Counted from the first letter of the stretch, positions 42,141 to 52,137 are shown. The stretch is 64,000 nt of DNA from Ignavibacteria bacterium RIFOXYB12_FULL_35_14 (GCA_001803045.1 MHAR01000012.1:62001-126000); one strand, 5' to 3'. A program made the numbers and translations. Notes: generated from the sequence alone by a model not told the origin.

Positions 42141-43187
42141 TCACTTTTTTAATGTAAATGAAAATTCAGAACCCTCCCCTATCTTACTTTTAACGGATAT
42201 TTTTGAACCGTGAGCTTCGACGATGTGCTTTACAATAGCTAATCCTAAGCCTGTACCGCCAACTTCTCTGGATCGTGCTTTATCAACCCGGTAAAACCGT
42301 TCGAAAATTCGGCTTAAATCTTCATCCGGAATTCCTATGCCTGTATCACGAACAATTATTCTTCCAAATTTTTTATCCTCTTCAACAAGAACTTCAACTT
42401 TACCGGTTTCAGTATATTTTATCGCATTAGTAATTAAGTTATCCAATGCCTGCTTCAATTTATATTTGTCGCCGAAAAGCTTAAGATTAGCTCGGCATGG
42501 ATGATAAATTAGTTCTAAATGTTTTTCGTCAGATAAAGATTTTAAATGATTAACAATCGCCTGGAGAAATTCATTGACCTCGAAATACCTATAGCTTAAT
42601 CTCATCTCACCAGATTCGATCATTGAGATGTCAATCAAATCATTTAGAAGGTTACTTAGGTTGATAGTATGTTCGTTCGCTTTTTCAAGAAAATGTTTAT
42701 TCACTTTTGGATCATCAATTGCTCCGTCATGCAGTGTTTCAATATATCCTTGAATTGCAAAAATTGGATTTCTCAATTCATGCGAAACGTTTCCTAGAAA
42801 TTCTGTCCGGATTCTCTCAAGCTTTTTAAGATACTCTATATCGGTTTTGTTCTTTATAAACATTTCTTTTATTTCATCTTCAAGATTCTGCAAATATTTT
42901 CCGAGCTTTATCTCTGATGAGTCCTTCAGTTCATTTTTTCTTATACCTCCAATTATCTTTTTAATATCCTCTACTTCCGCATTTCTTTTCTTACCGATTT
43001 GGAAGAAATAGATTAAGCTTAAAATCAAAATAATAATTACAAGCGGAACGAGAATAGTTATTCTGTTCTCAAGAAGAATTATGAAAATTAATATGAAGAG
43101 ATTAAAAAGCAGAAACTCTTTGAGGTAAACGCGAGAGGAATAAAGATTATGCTTTACTTTTTTCCACAGACTTGAATTTATATCCAA
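42141..43187 (-). CDS. PhoR-like sensor histidine kinase
   Basis: A 348-residue inner-membrane kinase. Two adjacent transmembrane helices (EFLLFNLFILIFIILL and ILVPLVIIILILSLIYFF) are separated by only a few residues, so it has no periplasmic sensor domain. The catalytic core is complete: H-box FLGNVSHELRNPIFAIQG, N-box LDNLITNAIKYT, G1 VRDTGIGIPDED, and G2 EVGGTGLGLAIVKHIV. Its start overlaps the response regulator 3' end by 41 bases; a later start would still retain the first helix. It forms a two-component system with the gene upstream. The stimulus is unknown, and the phosphate-type name is by domain similarity only. Confidence 0.9.
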   Translation of the reverse strand: MDINSSLWKKVKHNLYSSRVYLKEFLLFNLFILIFIILLENRITILVPLVIIILILSLIYFFQIGKKRNAEVEDIKKIIGGIRKNELKDSSEIKLGKYLQNLEDEIKEMFIKNKTDIEYLKKLERIRTEFLGNVSHELRNPIFAIQGYIETLHDGAIDDPKVNKHFLEKANEHTINLSNLLNDLIDISMIESGEMRLSYRYFEVNEFLQAIVNHLKSLSDEKHLELIYHPCRANLKLFGDKYKLKQALDNLITNAIKYTETGKVEVLVEEDKKFGRIIVRDTGIGIPDEDLSRIFERFYRVDKARSREVGGTGLGLAIVKHIVEAHGSKISVKSKIGEGSEFSFTLKK

Positions 43188-43851
43188 CTCCTTTCACAGT
43201 TTCGATAAGATTAGCATGCTTTCGTAATTTTTCTCTTATTTTTCTAATGTGAACGTCCACAGTTCTATCGACAACATAAACGTCCAATCCCCAAACATCT
43301 TTAAGCAAGGTATCCCTATCAAAAACTTTTCCCGGATTATTTGCTAGATAATACAATAGTTCAAATTCTTTTCGTGGAAATATTTTTTCTGCGCCATCTA
43401 TGTTCACCAAATATTTATTTCTATCAATATAAAGAAGACCTATTTTGATATGTGCAGGAAAGGATTTTTCTTCAGATTTTTTAATATCTTTTCTTAAGTT
43501 GGAATTGACTCGTGCGATCAACTTCTTTGGAGAGATTGGTTTTTGAATGAAATCATTTGCACCAATTTCCAACCCTCGGATCTCATCAACTTCACTAGAT
43601 TTTGCTGTTAGAAAAATAACCGGTGTTTGACGAAACTCCGGAAGGGATCTTAATTTTTTACAAACATCATATCCGTTAAGCTGCGGCATCATTATATCAA
43701 GAATTACCAAATCGGGTTTTTCGGAAAGCTTTTTAAGTGCCTCCATTCCATTGTAAGCAGTAATTACCTCAAATCCCTCATGAATCAAATTGTATTGAAG
43801 AAACTCAACTATATCTTTCTCGTCATCAACAAGCAGTATTTTTGTTTTCAT
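43147..43851 (-). CDS. PhoB/OmpR-family response regulator
   Basis: A 234-residue transcription factor. The receiver has the acidic pair in LLVDDEKDIVEF, phosphoacceptor Asp in LVILDIMMPQLNG, T in VIFLTAKS and K in DFIQKPISP. The C-terminal winged helix shows EFELLYYLANNPGKVFDRDT, LLKDVWGLDVYVVDRTVDVH and IRKIREKLRK, as in OmpR/PhoB proteins. The phosphodonor is the kinase encoded immediately downstream. The gene begins 3 bases before the oxidoreductase 3' end, so it may be in the same transcript as dxs. Confidence 0.92.
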   Translation of the reverse strand: MKTKILLVDDEKDIVEFLQYNLIHEGFEVITAYNGMEALKKLSEKPDLVILDIMMPQLNGYDVCKKLRSLPEFRQTPVIFLTAKSSEVDEIRGLEIGANDFIQKPISPKKLIARVNSNLRKDIKKSEEKSFPAHIKIGLLYIDRNKYLVNIDGAEKIFPRKEFELLYYLANNPGKVFDRDTLLKDVWGLDVYVVDRTVDVHIRKIREKLRKHANLIETVKGVGYKFKSVEKSKA

Positions 43852-43854
43852 ACA

Positions 43855-44856
43855 TTAGATTTTTATCTCACGATTCCACAAAGCAGATTTGTACATAGAA
43901 TCAATAATTTTCATTCGCAAGAGAGCTTCCTCACCAGATGAAAAAACCGGATTTAACCCGCGAACTGCTCCAATAAATGATTTAAGCTCGTTCAGATAAG
44001 ATTTCTTAAATAACGTTAATGGGCTTTCCAGATGTGATGGTGTTAAATCCATGGACTGATCGTCTATCTTCCTATATACTCGGAATGGATTAAGCGTTGC
44101 ATAACCTTTTGTTCCATAAACATTCACATAAAATTTATCTCTATCCAGAACCAACGACCAACTGGTTTCCAATAAGATGACCGAAGAATTTTTAAACTTT
44201 ATAAAACTCATGGAAGTATCTTCAACATCTTTTGTGTTGTGACTAAAATTTTTTGTTGAGACTGAATGAACGGATGGATAATCAAGCAGCCATAAAGACA
44301 CATCAAGAAGCAAGATTCCCAAGTCAAATATTACTCCACCACCGGATTCTGTTTTACGCGTGAACCATTTCTGAGTGCTGCTCTGTCTCCTTATCCATCC
44401 GCATTTAACATAAAACGGGTCCCCTATTTCACCAGAGTTTAATAGACTTCTTAAAAGCATTGCATCAGGCCGAAATCTTAAATTCATGCCAACCATTAAT
44501 TTCTTTTTATACTTTTTTGCCGCCGCAAGAATAAATTTTGCCTCATCAGAAGAACGAGCTAAGGGCTTTTCAACGAGAACATTTTTCTTTGCCTTCAAAC
44601 ACTCGATTGCAACATCTTTATGTGTACTTGTTGGTGTGGCAATTATAACAGCATCACAATCATTTTTTGCAAGCAGCTCTTTATAATCGGTGTATCTTTC
44701 TTTTATATTGAATTTATCTGCAATAGTATTCAATCGGTTTTTATTTATTTCGGCAACAGCAGTAACTGACACAGTACCTATTCTTAATAAGTTCGGAAGA
44801 TGAATTAATTGTGCAACTCCCCCAAGACCAATGACCGCAACTTTAGTTTGATCCAT
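43855..44856 (-). CDS. Gfo/Idh/MocA family oxidoreductase
   Basis: A roughly 333-residue NAD(P)-dependent sugar or cyclitol dehydrogenase-type protein. The nucleotide-binding motif AVIGLGGVAQLIHLPNL is at the N terminus and the family EKPLARS motif near residue 97; GGVIFDLGILLLDVSLWLL belongs to the C-terminal substrate domain. I start at the ATG at 44856, which precedes the canonical MDQTKVAVIG; a longer frame from 44931 lies inside dxs. It overlaps the dxs stop by 14 bases, so it is probably co-translated with it. Substrate unknown. Confidence 0.85.
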   Translation of the reverse strand: MDQTKVAVIGLGGVAQLIHLPNLLRIGTVSVTAVAEINKNRLNTIADKFNIKERYTDYKELLAKNDCDAVIIATPTSTHKDVAIECLKAKKNVLVEKPLARSSDEAKFILAAAKKYKKKLMVGMNLRFRPDAMLLRSLLNSGEIGDPFYVKCGWIRRQSSTQKWFTRKTESGGGVIFDLGILLLDVSLWLLDYPSVHSVSTKNFSHNTKDVEDTSMSFIKFKNSSVILLETSWSLVLDRDKFYVNVYGTKGYATLNPFRVYRKIDDQSMDLTPSHLESPLTLFKKSYLNELKSFIGAVRGLNPVFSSGEEALLRMKIIDSMYKSALWNREIKI

Positions 44857-46774
44857 TGACAATAACCTCTTCAGTAAAATCTTTGGTATTGCAATATAAT
44901 TTAACTTTTTCAGCGATGGATTGCGGATCAATTCCTATAAGTTTGTGTAACTCTTCCTGTGTACCGTGATCGATGAAATAATCTGGTAAACCAATTCTCA
45001 ACAAATCGTTCTTATATTTTTTATCTGCAAAATATTCAGAAACTGCACTGCCAAATCCACCTGCGAGCGAATTTTCTTCCAACGTAACTATTTTCTTAAA
45101 CTTGTTAGCAATATCATCCAATCTTTGCGTATCGAGTGGTTTTGCAAAACGCATGTTGATCAATTCACATGAGACAGAACTTTCACCAAGAAGTTTACTC
45201 GCCTTTTTTGCATAATCAACCATGGAACCTAAAGCAAGCAATGCAACATCATTTCCATCTTCTAATTTTTCGCTCTTTCCAACTTCAATCAAATCGAATC
45301 TTTCTTTTACTGGAACACCAAGAGCTGATCCCCGTGGGTATCTTAACACGATGGGACCCTTTTTATACATTATAGCTGTGTAAAGCATATCTCTCAATTC
45401 CGATTCATCTTTTGGAGCCATGATAACAATTCCAGGTATAAATCGTAAGTATGAAATATCAAACGAACCATGATGTGTTGGACCATCAGCACCAACTAAG
45501 CCGGCACGATCAAGAACAAATACAACATGCAATTTTTGAAGGCTTACATCATGAATTATTTGATCAATAGCCCGCTGAAGAAAAGTGGAATATATAGCAA
45601 CCACTGGAATCACATTTTGGGTTGCCAGCCCAGCAGCAAATGTTACGGCATGTTCTTCAGCAATTCCTACATCAAAATAATTTGCTGGGAATAGTTTTTG
45701 CACAATATCCATTCCTGTTCCATCAGGCATTGCTCCAGTAATACCAACGACAGCAGGATTATCTTTGATTATTTGAGCGAGCGCATTTCCAAAAATAGTT
45801 GTGTATGAGGTCGCTGCTCCCGCTTTTTTATGCGCCTGTCCCGTCAGTTTATCGAACGGTGTTGATGCATGAAGCTTTTGTGTGTGCTCTTCTGCCGGTT
45901 TGTATCCTCTGCCTTTTTCAGTTAAGGTATGAACAAGAATTGGTCCTTTAAGATCTTTTATCTGCTCAAATATTTTTAATAATTGGTGAAGGTTATGTCC
46001 ATTGATCGGACCGAAATATCTAAAACCCAACGCTTCGAATAACATTCCCGGTGTTATAACAGCTTTAATTCCACTTTCAAGCCGAACAGCTATTCTTCTT
46101 AATCTATCTCCAAATTGATCAAGCTTACCGGTCAAATCCCAAATTTGACCCTTGAATTTATTGTAGTCGGGATGTGAAATCATTTCAGTAAAGTAGTTCG
46201 AAATTTGCCAAACATTAGGTGCGATAGACATATTATTATCGTTAAGAACTACAATTAAATCTGATTTGAGTATTCCTGAATTATTCATTGCCTCATAAGC
46301 CATACCTCCGGTCATCGCACCATCGCCAATTATTGCAACAACCTTCTTCTTCTCTTTACGAATATCTCTTGCGACAGCCATTCCCAGAGCCGCCGATATA
46401 GAGGTAGAAGCATGCCCTGCGCCGAATGCATCATATTCGCTTTCAGTTCTTTTAAGAAACCCGCTTATACCGTTTAACTGCCTAATTGTTTTAAGAAAAT
46501 CCTTTCTGCCGGTTAAAATTTTATGAGGATAAGCTTGATGACCAGTATCCCACACAATAAGATCATTAGGTGTGTTGAAAACTTTATGCAATGCAACCGT
46601 AAGTTCAACAGTTCCTAAACCGCCGCCAAAATGTCCGCCAACTTCAGAAATAGTATCAATTAAAAATTCCCGGATATCGGAGCAAAGAGTTTTTAGCTGT
46701 GCAAGATCTAATTGTTTTATATCGGAAGGTAAATTTACTTTTGAGAGTATTTCGTATTTAGTGCTGTCATTCAT
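44843..46774 (-). CDS. dxs: 1-deoxy-D-xylulose-5-phosphate synthase
   Basis: A 643-residue thiamine-diphosphate enzyme that condenses pyruvate and glyceraldehyde-3-P in the first step of the MEP isoprenoid pathway. Motifs: GTVELTVALHKVFNTP, TGHQAYPHKILTGR, the ThDP motif GDGAMTGGMAYEAMNN through LNDNNMSI, EEHAVTFAAGLA (catalytic Glu), DRAGLVGADGPTHHG and LEENSLAGGFGSAV. Full length, no anomaly. It is encoded 2 bases after xseB, a common gene order (xseA-xseB-isoprenoid gene). Confidence 0.97.
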   Translation of the reverse strand: MNDSTKYEILSKVNLPSDIKQLDLAQLKTLCSDIREFLIDTISEVGGHFGGGLGTVELTVALHKVFNTPNDLIVWDTGHQAYPHKILTGRKDFLKTIRQLNGISGFLKRTESEYDAFGAGHASTSISAALGMAVARDIRKEKKKVVAIIGDGAMTGGMAYEAMNNSGILKSDLIVVLNDNNMSIAPNVWQISNYFTEMISHPDYNKFKGQIWDLTGKLDQFGDRLRRIAVRLESGIKAVITPGMLFEALGFRYFGPINGHNLHQLLKIFEQIKDLKGPILVHTLTEKGRGYKPAEEHTQKLHASTPFDKLTGQAHKKAGAATSYTTIFGNALAQIIKDNPAVVGITGAMPDGTGMDIVQKLFPANYFDVGIAEEHAVTFAAGLATQNVIPVVAIYSTFLQRAIDQIIHDVSLQKLHVVFVLDRAGLVGADGPTHHGSFDISYLRFIPGIVIMAPKDESELRDMLYTAIMYKKGPIVLRYPRGSALGVPVKERFDLIEVGKSEKLEDGNDVALLALGSMVDYAKKASKLLGESSVSCELINMRFAKPLDTQRLDDIANKFKKIVTLEENSLAGGFGSAVSEYFADKKYKNDLLRIGLPDYFIDHGTQEELHKLIGIDPQSIAEKVKLYCNTKDFTEEVIVNGSN

Positions 46775-46776
46775 TT

Positions 46777-47031
46777 TTAGTCGTCTCTGCCCTTATTCTT
46801 TTTTGATGGCTCTTTGCCTTCGAGGCTAATCGAGTCAATCTTTTTCTTTAGTTCTGTAATTTTTAATTCCGCATTTTTAAGTGTTGTTAAGCAGTCCTGA
46901 GAAAGTTCAATCCCTTCTTCAAAAAGCGCTATTGCATCTTCAAGCTGTGTGTCTTCAGCTTCTAACAAATCGGAAATTTCTTCCAATCTTAAAATTTTTT
47001 TTTCGAAATTATCGGTTTCCTTTTTCTTCAT
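46777..47031 (-). CDS. xseB: Exodeoxyribonuclease VII small subunit
   Basis: An 84-residue helical subunit of exonuclease VII. The signature FEKKILRLEEISDLLEAEDT followed by LEDAIALFEEGIEL and LKNAELKITEL is typical. The C-terminal basic tail is variable. It lies between xseA (35-base gap) and dxs (2-base gap). Confidence 0.94.
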   Translation of the reverse strand: MKKKETDNFEKKILRLEEISDLLEAEDTQLEDAIALFEEGIELSQDCLTTLKNAELKITELKKKIDSISLEGKEPSKKNKGRDD

Positions 47032-47066
47032 AAATATTTTTTGAAATTACAAATAGAAGTGAAATT

Positions 47067-48269
47067 TTAATTACTTTTTTTCATTATTTCGACATCACCA
47101 TCAATAAATTGTAGTATTGCCGGTTTATCAGCCTTTAGTTTTTCCGCCCTCTTCACAAAATGTGAATCTTGATTTACTAAAACATATCCTTTCTTAAGAG
47201 TTTTTTGAACACTGTGGGACTGGATAATCTTATAATTAAGTAAAATTACGTTATTATAATAAACAAACTTTTTATCTATTCCATTTAGAATTTTGTAGAT
47301 CAAGATATCGGTTAACTGAGAATTCTTTCTTACCAAATCAAATGGATATCGAAAGCCGTAGCTGCTCAAAATTTGATTAACCTCTCTCCGATTTTCACTG
47401 CAAAGCTCTTCAAGTTTTTGCGATGAATTATATGAAAATTCATTAATAAAGACAAAAAAATCATCTTTATCGGGAGTAGCAATTTCCATTGCAGCAGAAG
47501 GAGTTGGCGCTCTGAGATCAGCTACAAAATCAGAGATAGTAAAATCGACCTCGTGTCCGATTCCGGTAATGATTGGAATCTTAGATGCAAAAATTTCTCG
47601 TGCAACAATTTCTTCATTAAAAGCCCAAAGATCCTCAATGCTACCCCCACCGCGAGCAATGATAATTAAATCAATATCTTTTTGCTTGTTGAGAAGCTTT
47701 ATGCTCTCAACAATACTCTCTGCTGCACCGCTTCCTTGAACCCTTGCAGGTGAAATTACAAGTTCAACCAACGGGAATCTTCTTTCAGCAACACTAATCA
47801 TGTCCTGAAATGCAGCACCGTCTTTAGCAGTTACAATCCCAATCTTCTGGGGGAAAGAAGGCATTGGCTTTTTATGAATTTCATCAAACAAACCTTCATC
47901 AGCAAGTTTACGTTTCAACATCTCAAAAGCGGCTTGCAATTCACCGACTCCTGCAGGTTTCATTGAGCGCACATCAATCTGGTAGCTGCCTCTTGGAGGA
48001 TAAACAGTAATTCTGCCCGATACAATAATCTTCATTCCATCTTGCGGTGTGAAAAAAACATAATTGTTTAATCCTTTCCACATTGCACATGAAATTACAG
48101 CATTAGCATCCTTCAAATTAAAATACCAGTGACCGGAAACATGTGCTTTGAAATTTGACATCTCCCCAATTACGGAAACCTCAGAGAAATTTTCCTCCAA
48201 TGTAAGCTTGATTTGCTTTGTTAACTCTGAAACGCTAATAGTTTTTATGTTCGTAAATAAATCTTGCAT
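47067..48269 (-). CDS. xseA: Exodeoxyribonuclease VII large subunit
   Basis: A 400-residue catalytic subunit of the single-strand-specific exonuclease VII. An N-terminal OB-fold (residues 10-110, FSEVSVIGEMSNFKAHVSGH) precedes the catalytic domain: GIVTAKDGAAFQDM, IIARGGGSIEDLWAFNEE, IITGIGHEVDFTISDFVADL and RAPTPSAAME with the conserved Asp/His/Arg residues. The C-terminal coiled region that binds XseB is somewhat short. It starts immediately after the methyltransferase stop, suggesting one transcript. Confidence 0.96.
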   Translation of the reverse strand: MQDLFTNIKTISVSELTKQIKLTLEENFSEVSVIGEMSNFKAHVSGHWYFNLKDANAVISCAMWKGLNNYVFFTPQDGMKIIVSGRITVYPPRGSYQIDVRSMKPAGVGELQAAFEMLKRKLADEGLFDEIHKKPMPSFPQKIGIVTAKDGAAFQDMISVAERRFPLVELVISPARVQGSGAAESIVESIKLLNKQKDIDLIIIARGGGSIEDLWAFNEEIVAREIFASKIPIITGIGHEVDFTISDFVADLRAPTPSAAMEIATPDKDDFFVFINEFSYNSSQKLEELCSENRREVNQILSSYGFRYPFDLVRKNSQLTDILIYKILNGIDKKFVYYNNVILLNYKIIQSHSVQKTLKKGYVLVNQDSHFVKRAEKLKADKPAILQFIDGDVEIMKKSN

Positions 48270-49139
48270 CTATTTTTTCTCTTTTCTAAAAATTAAGCAG
48301 TATTGATGATGCCGATTTGCCACCCATGCATTGTTCACTCCAAGAGCTACTAACGGCTTATCGTCCTGTAGCCAAATTTTTTCGTCTTTAAGGACCCAAG
48401 ACTTTTCACCGCGATTAGATAATGAAACTGCGGTATCGAATGCAAGCGGAAAAAGTCTTCCATTGAAATAAACATTATTTGTAATAATCGTTAGATAACC
48501 GTTGGGTTTTGTGCAATCAAAAACATTGTCAAAAATCTCTGCTTGCCTTTGAATGAAATCCTGATAATCCTTTACATTTCCTAAATCATTCTTATTTTCA
48601 GAATATTTTGTTGATAGTCCTTTTTCCAACCTAACTTTTTGTCGTAATGAATTTCGTTCAAGCTGATTCCAGTAAGGAGGAGAAGTAATTACATAATCAA
48701 ACAAGATATTTTTCTTAAGATTTGAGTTTATCAGTTCACCTAAATTCTCAGATGCCCCGCAAATAGAAACCAGTTCAGTAGAAAAATTATTTCTTTTAAT
48801 TCGTCTTCTGGCAGAATCATAATAATCTTTAGAAAGTTCTATTCCAACTGCATTTCTGTTCAATTTACCTGCAGCCAGCATTGTACTTCCAGTCCCTAAA
48901 AATGGGTCTAAGATCCACTCCCCTTCTTTTGTAAAGAAGGAAATGAATTCTTCAATAAGCGATTCCGGAAATTTTGCTGGATGTAAAAGCTCCTCTTCCT
49001 TTCTTCTTGGAGGACGGTGCACAAACCATGACTTGGAAAACTTGATCCATTCTTTGCCGGTAAGATCATTCAGTTTGTTCCTCGTATTATATCTTCCTCT
49101 GTCACCAAAATCGACGTATGTATTTTTCTTTTCGGGCAT
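48270..49139 (-). CDS. Orphan DNA methyltransferase (amino-methylating type)
   Basis: A 289-residue S-adenosylmethionine-dependent DNA methyltransferase. Motif X-like HPAKFPESLIEEFI is followed by motif I ILDPFLGTGSTMLAAG, GIELSKDYYDSARRR, and motif IV DYVITSPPYWN. The SPPYW form is typical of N4-cytosine enzymes, with (D/N)PPY more usual for N6-adenine. Motif order X-I-IV is the gamma-like arrangement. No restriction nuclease gene is adjacent, so it may be an orphan or regulatory methylase. It is fused transcriptionally to xseA with zero spacing. Confidence 0.88.
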   Translation of the reverse strand: MPEKKNTYVDFGDRGRYNTRNKLNDLTGKEWIKFSKSWFVHRPPRRKEEELLHPAKFPESLIEEFISFFTKEGEWILDPFLGTGSTMLAAGKLNRNAVGIELSKDYYDSARRRIKRNNFSTELVSICGASENLGELINSNLKKNILFDYVITSPPYWNQLERNSLRQKVRLEKGLSTKYSENKNDLGNVKDYQDFIQRQAEIFDNVFDCTKPNGYLTIITNNVYFNGRLFPLAFDTAVSLSNRGEKSWVLKDEKIWLQDDKPLVALGVNNAWVANRHHQYCLIFRKEKK

Positions 49140-49187
49140 TTAAATAAGTCCAGGTAAAAGTTTTACTAATTTTTATAGACAACCTAA

Positions 49188-51713
49188 TCAAAATTTAACA
49201 CTAAATCCTAAAGTTGGAATAATCGGGAACATAGTATTTGCTTCGCGTCCTAATGTTAAATCAGAATTAACATAATAATTGTATGCAATTATATTCGATT
49301 TATTATAAGCATTAATTACATCAAGATAAAAGGTCCAATTCAAACCCCAAAATTCTGAAAGCGCTGTGAAACGAACATCCAATCTATGGTACTCAGGTTT
49401 GCGAGACTTTAATTTATTATCTGCGAAATCAATATCGTAAATTACTTCTTGATCAGTAGGATTACCAAAATTTTTCCTTGTTGCAATTACCGGAGTTTCA
49501 GGTTTGCCATCTAAATCATTATCTGCAAGAATTATACGAGGTTTTATTCCGATAGCCTCTGAGTAGGGAAATCCCGAGCCATACTGCCATCGAAGACCAA
49601 TATCCAGCCAGCTATTAATTTGATAGTTCAACACAACATTGATTGTGTTCCTCTGATCAAAGCGAAATGGTAATTTTTCCGAATTCTCAAATCTATTTGC
49701 CCAGGCAAGCGAGTATGATATCCAACCGGATAATCGGCTTTCATTCATGATATTCTTTTTTGATAGGAAGAACTCCAAACCATAGGATTCACCGTAGGAA
49801 TCATTAATCGGAATTTGAGTTAATGAATCACCGCTAATTATCAGTGGCCTTGTCCAGCCGCTCACAAATTTTGGATCTTTACCCGGAACGGCTTCTGTAA
49901 AGTATCTTGTACCTTGCACTATTTTTTGTTTGATTAAATTATCAAAACTTTTGTAGTAGCCCTCTAATCGCAGACTCCATTCGCTGCTCAGCCATCTTTC
50001 AATTCCTAAAACATAGTGCAGAGCATTTTCGGCATCAAGCTGTTTTGTGTACCGATCGCTCAAATCGTACAAAACATTCTGATCGATAATTTTTTCATAT
50101 CCCGGTGATTGAAAATAGACTCCGAAGACTGCACGCAAAATCGTTACTTCATCTATACCAAACGAAAGAGAAACCCGTGGAGCAAGATATACTTTATCCA
50201 GAATATCGTAGTAATCAAATCTTAAGCTCGGTTGAATGAAAAGATTTTCTACGATCTTAAAATTATTCTGAACAAAAATTCTATAACGATTATAGTCACG
50301 AGTATTTTTCAAATCTTTAAGAGCAGTTCTAAACAGAGGGTTTGATAACAGTATTGCTTCAAGCTCAGGATCAAGCTTAAATTTGAAGTTGATTAATGTT
50401 CGCATGATATCAACTCCGGCACCTGCTTCAAAAACATTTTCACCCCACAGGCAGGTGAATTTATCATCTATGGAATATTTTCGAAAGGAGAAATCTGCAT
50501 CAAATTTGAAATTTAAAAGATAAGGTGACAGAGTATCGGGAATAATCTCCTTAAAATCCTCTCTGTTCAATGATGGATCTAAAATTTGTGAATCGAAATT
50601 TGTTGCGCCGCTGTTGCGATACCAAGAAACCACAAACTTATTTAGCAGGTTTCTGCTAGGAGCAAAATGCCACGATAAACCAAGCACATCATTTTTGGTT
50701 AGGTTATAAACATCAATGCTATCTGGAGTTTTTCGATTGTCAGCGCTTAGTACATCAACCCCATCGCGTGAATAAATTCCGTTAAATAAAAATTTATGGC
50801 TGTTGTAAGGTCCAATGACTATTTTAGTTTGAAAATCATAAAAGTTCGGGAAGGTTACATTCTCATCCACAAGACCGGCGTTCTTAACGAATGGTTCGAT
50901 TATTAAATCATAATAAGTTCTTCGAGAATTTACCAGCCAACTTCCATTTAAGTTAAAAGGATTTTTACCCTCGAAAACAAGATTTGCATCAATTATCGAA
51001 GCATTAATATTACCCGATAAATATTTTTTTGAATCACCTTCACGATTAGTTACATCAAGAACAGCCGACAAACGATCACCATACTTTGCGGGAAATCCTC
51101 CTGAAATAAGATTTATATCTGAGACTGCGTCGGGATTGAACATGCTTATCACACCATATAATCTGTAAGGATTAAATATTTCGACATTGTCCATTATAAT
51201 TAAATTTTGATCGGGACCGCTTCCTCTAACAATTAATTGAGAAGAAAAATCATTTGCAGATAAAACGCCTGGCAGTGACTGCAAGGTTCTCAAAACATCT
51301 TCACTTGCGCCGGGAAGTATCTTTGCACTTCTGGGATTTAAGTCAATCAAACTTGTTCGCGTATCGCTTAATTCCTGTTGTTTTAACCCTGTAACTTGAA
51401 CTTCACCAAGCTCAATCATTTTTGAATTCAACTTTACATCAAGTTCTACTGTTTTATTTGGCAGGACAGTAACATTAAAAAATTGTGTTTCATAACCCAC
51501 AATACTGAAACGCAATTCATATTCGCCAATAGGAATTGAACTGAGCAAATAATGTCCATTTATATTCGATACTGTACCCATGTTCTCACCAACGATCAAG
51601 ATATTTACTGATGGGATTGATGCTGTGCCATCTGTTACTTTACCTTTAACCGAACCGGTTTGTGCAAAAATTGAGCTGGCAGTGAAAAGAATTAAGATGA
51701 ATATGTATTTCAT
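49188..51713 (-). CDS. TonB-dependent receptor with carboxypeptidase-like regulatory domain
   Basis: A roughly 841-residue outer-membrane transporter. The start is the ATG at 51713, giving the signal peptide YIFILILFTASSIFAQ. Residues 20-110 form the CarboxypepD_reg-like domain (GSVKGKVTDGTASIPSVNIL, GHYLLSSIPIGEYELRFSIV). A plug domain follows (GASEDVLRTLQSLPGVLSAN, QLIVRGSGPDQNLIIMDNVE), then a long barrel ending in PTLGFSVKF with the terminal Phe. Members import substrates using TonB energy; the cargo is unknown and no SusD partner is adjacent, so it is not a classical SusCD pair. Confidence 0.9.
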   Translation of the reverse strand: MKYIFILILFTASSIFAQTGSVKGKVTDGTASIPSVNILIVGENMGTVSNINGHYLLSSIPIGEYELRFSIVGYETQFFNVTVLPNKTVELDVKLNSKMIELGEVQVTGLKQQELSDTRTSLIDLNPRSAKILPGASEDVLRTLQSLPGVLSANDFSSQLIVRGSGPDQNLIIMDNVEIFNPYRLYGVISMFNPDAVSDINLISGGFPAKYGDRLSAVLDVTNREGDSKKYLSGNINASIIDANLVFEGKNPFNLNGSWLVNSRRTYYDLIIEPFVKNAGLVDENVTFPNFYDFQTKIVIGPYNSHKFLFNGIYSRDGVDVLSADNRKTPDSIDVYNLTKNDVLGLSWHFAPSRNLLNKFVVSWYRNSGATNFDSQILDPSLNREDFKEIIPDTLSPYLLNFKFDADFSFRKYSIDDKFTCLWGENVFEAGAGVDIMRTLINFKFKLDPELEAILLSNPLFRTALKDLKNTRDYNRYRIFVQNNFKIVENLFIQPSLRFDYYDILDKVYLAPRVSLSFGIDEVTILRAVFGVYFQSPGYEKIIDQNVLYDLSDRYTKQLDAENALHYVLGIERWLSSEWSLRLEGYYKSFDNLIKQKIVQGTRYFTEAVPGKDPKFVSGWTRPLIISGDSLTQIPINDSYGESYGLEFFLSKKNIMNESRLSGWISYSLAWANRFENSEKLPFRFDQRNTINVVLNYQINSWLDIGLRWQYGSGFPYSEAIGIKPRIILADNDLDGKPETPVIATRKNFGNPTDQEVIYDIDFADNKLKSRKPEYHRLDVRFTALSEFWGLNWTFYLDVINAYNKSNIIAYNYYVNSDLTLGREANTMFPIIPTLGFSVKF

Positions 51714-51769
51714 GTTGAATATTGAGGCATAATTGCTTAGATAAAAGTAGAACAATTTTGGGGAAAAAA

Positions 51770-52120
51770 TTATTCCATAATTTTTTCATATCTCCAAAAT
51801 ACTCGTTCGACTTTTGATTCAACGTTGTGCATATAAAAAGGAATAGAACTAACCCATGGAATAATTGCTTTCACAAATCCCATTTCTTTCATGTCTGTGA
51901 GGCATTTTTTAAGCAAAATGCTACCAATACCTTTTCCTCTGAGTCCGGTATCGGTGCCCATTGGACCAAACCAACCTGTTCCTTTATTGTTTCCTTCGTG
52001 GGCAGAAAATGCTTTCAACTGTCCATCAATCTCACAAATGAATACTGTGAACGGATTATTCTGATAAGCTGAAGATACTTCACCAATCCAAGCAGAAAAT
52101 TTTACTTCAAGCCATTTCAT
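51770..52120 (-). CDS. GNAT acetyltransferase domain, C-terminal half of a split double-GNAT gene
   Basis: A 116-residue frame with the acetyl-CoA-binding signature GLRGKGIGSILLKKCLTDM, then FVKAIIPWVSSIPFYMHNVE, but without a complete GNAT N terminus. The frame is open upstream of its ATG as SQSEISDKENI and joins the neighbouring GNAT frame if one T is added to a T5 run at 52153-52157. I therefore read it as the second domain of one two-GNAT protein of about 302 residues, broken by a 1-base frameshift or sequence error. The acyl acceptor is unknown. Confidence 0.75.
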   Translation of the reverse strand: MKWLEVKFSAWIGEVSSAYQNNPFTVFICEIDGQLKAFSAHEGNNKGTGWFGPMGTDTGLRGKGIGSILLKKCLTDMKEMGFVKAIIPWVSSIPFYMHNVESKVERVFWRYEKIME

Positions 52121-52137
52121 GATATTTTCTTTATCAC

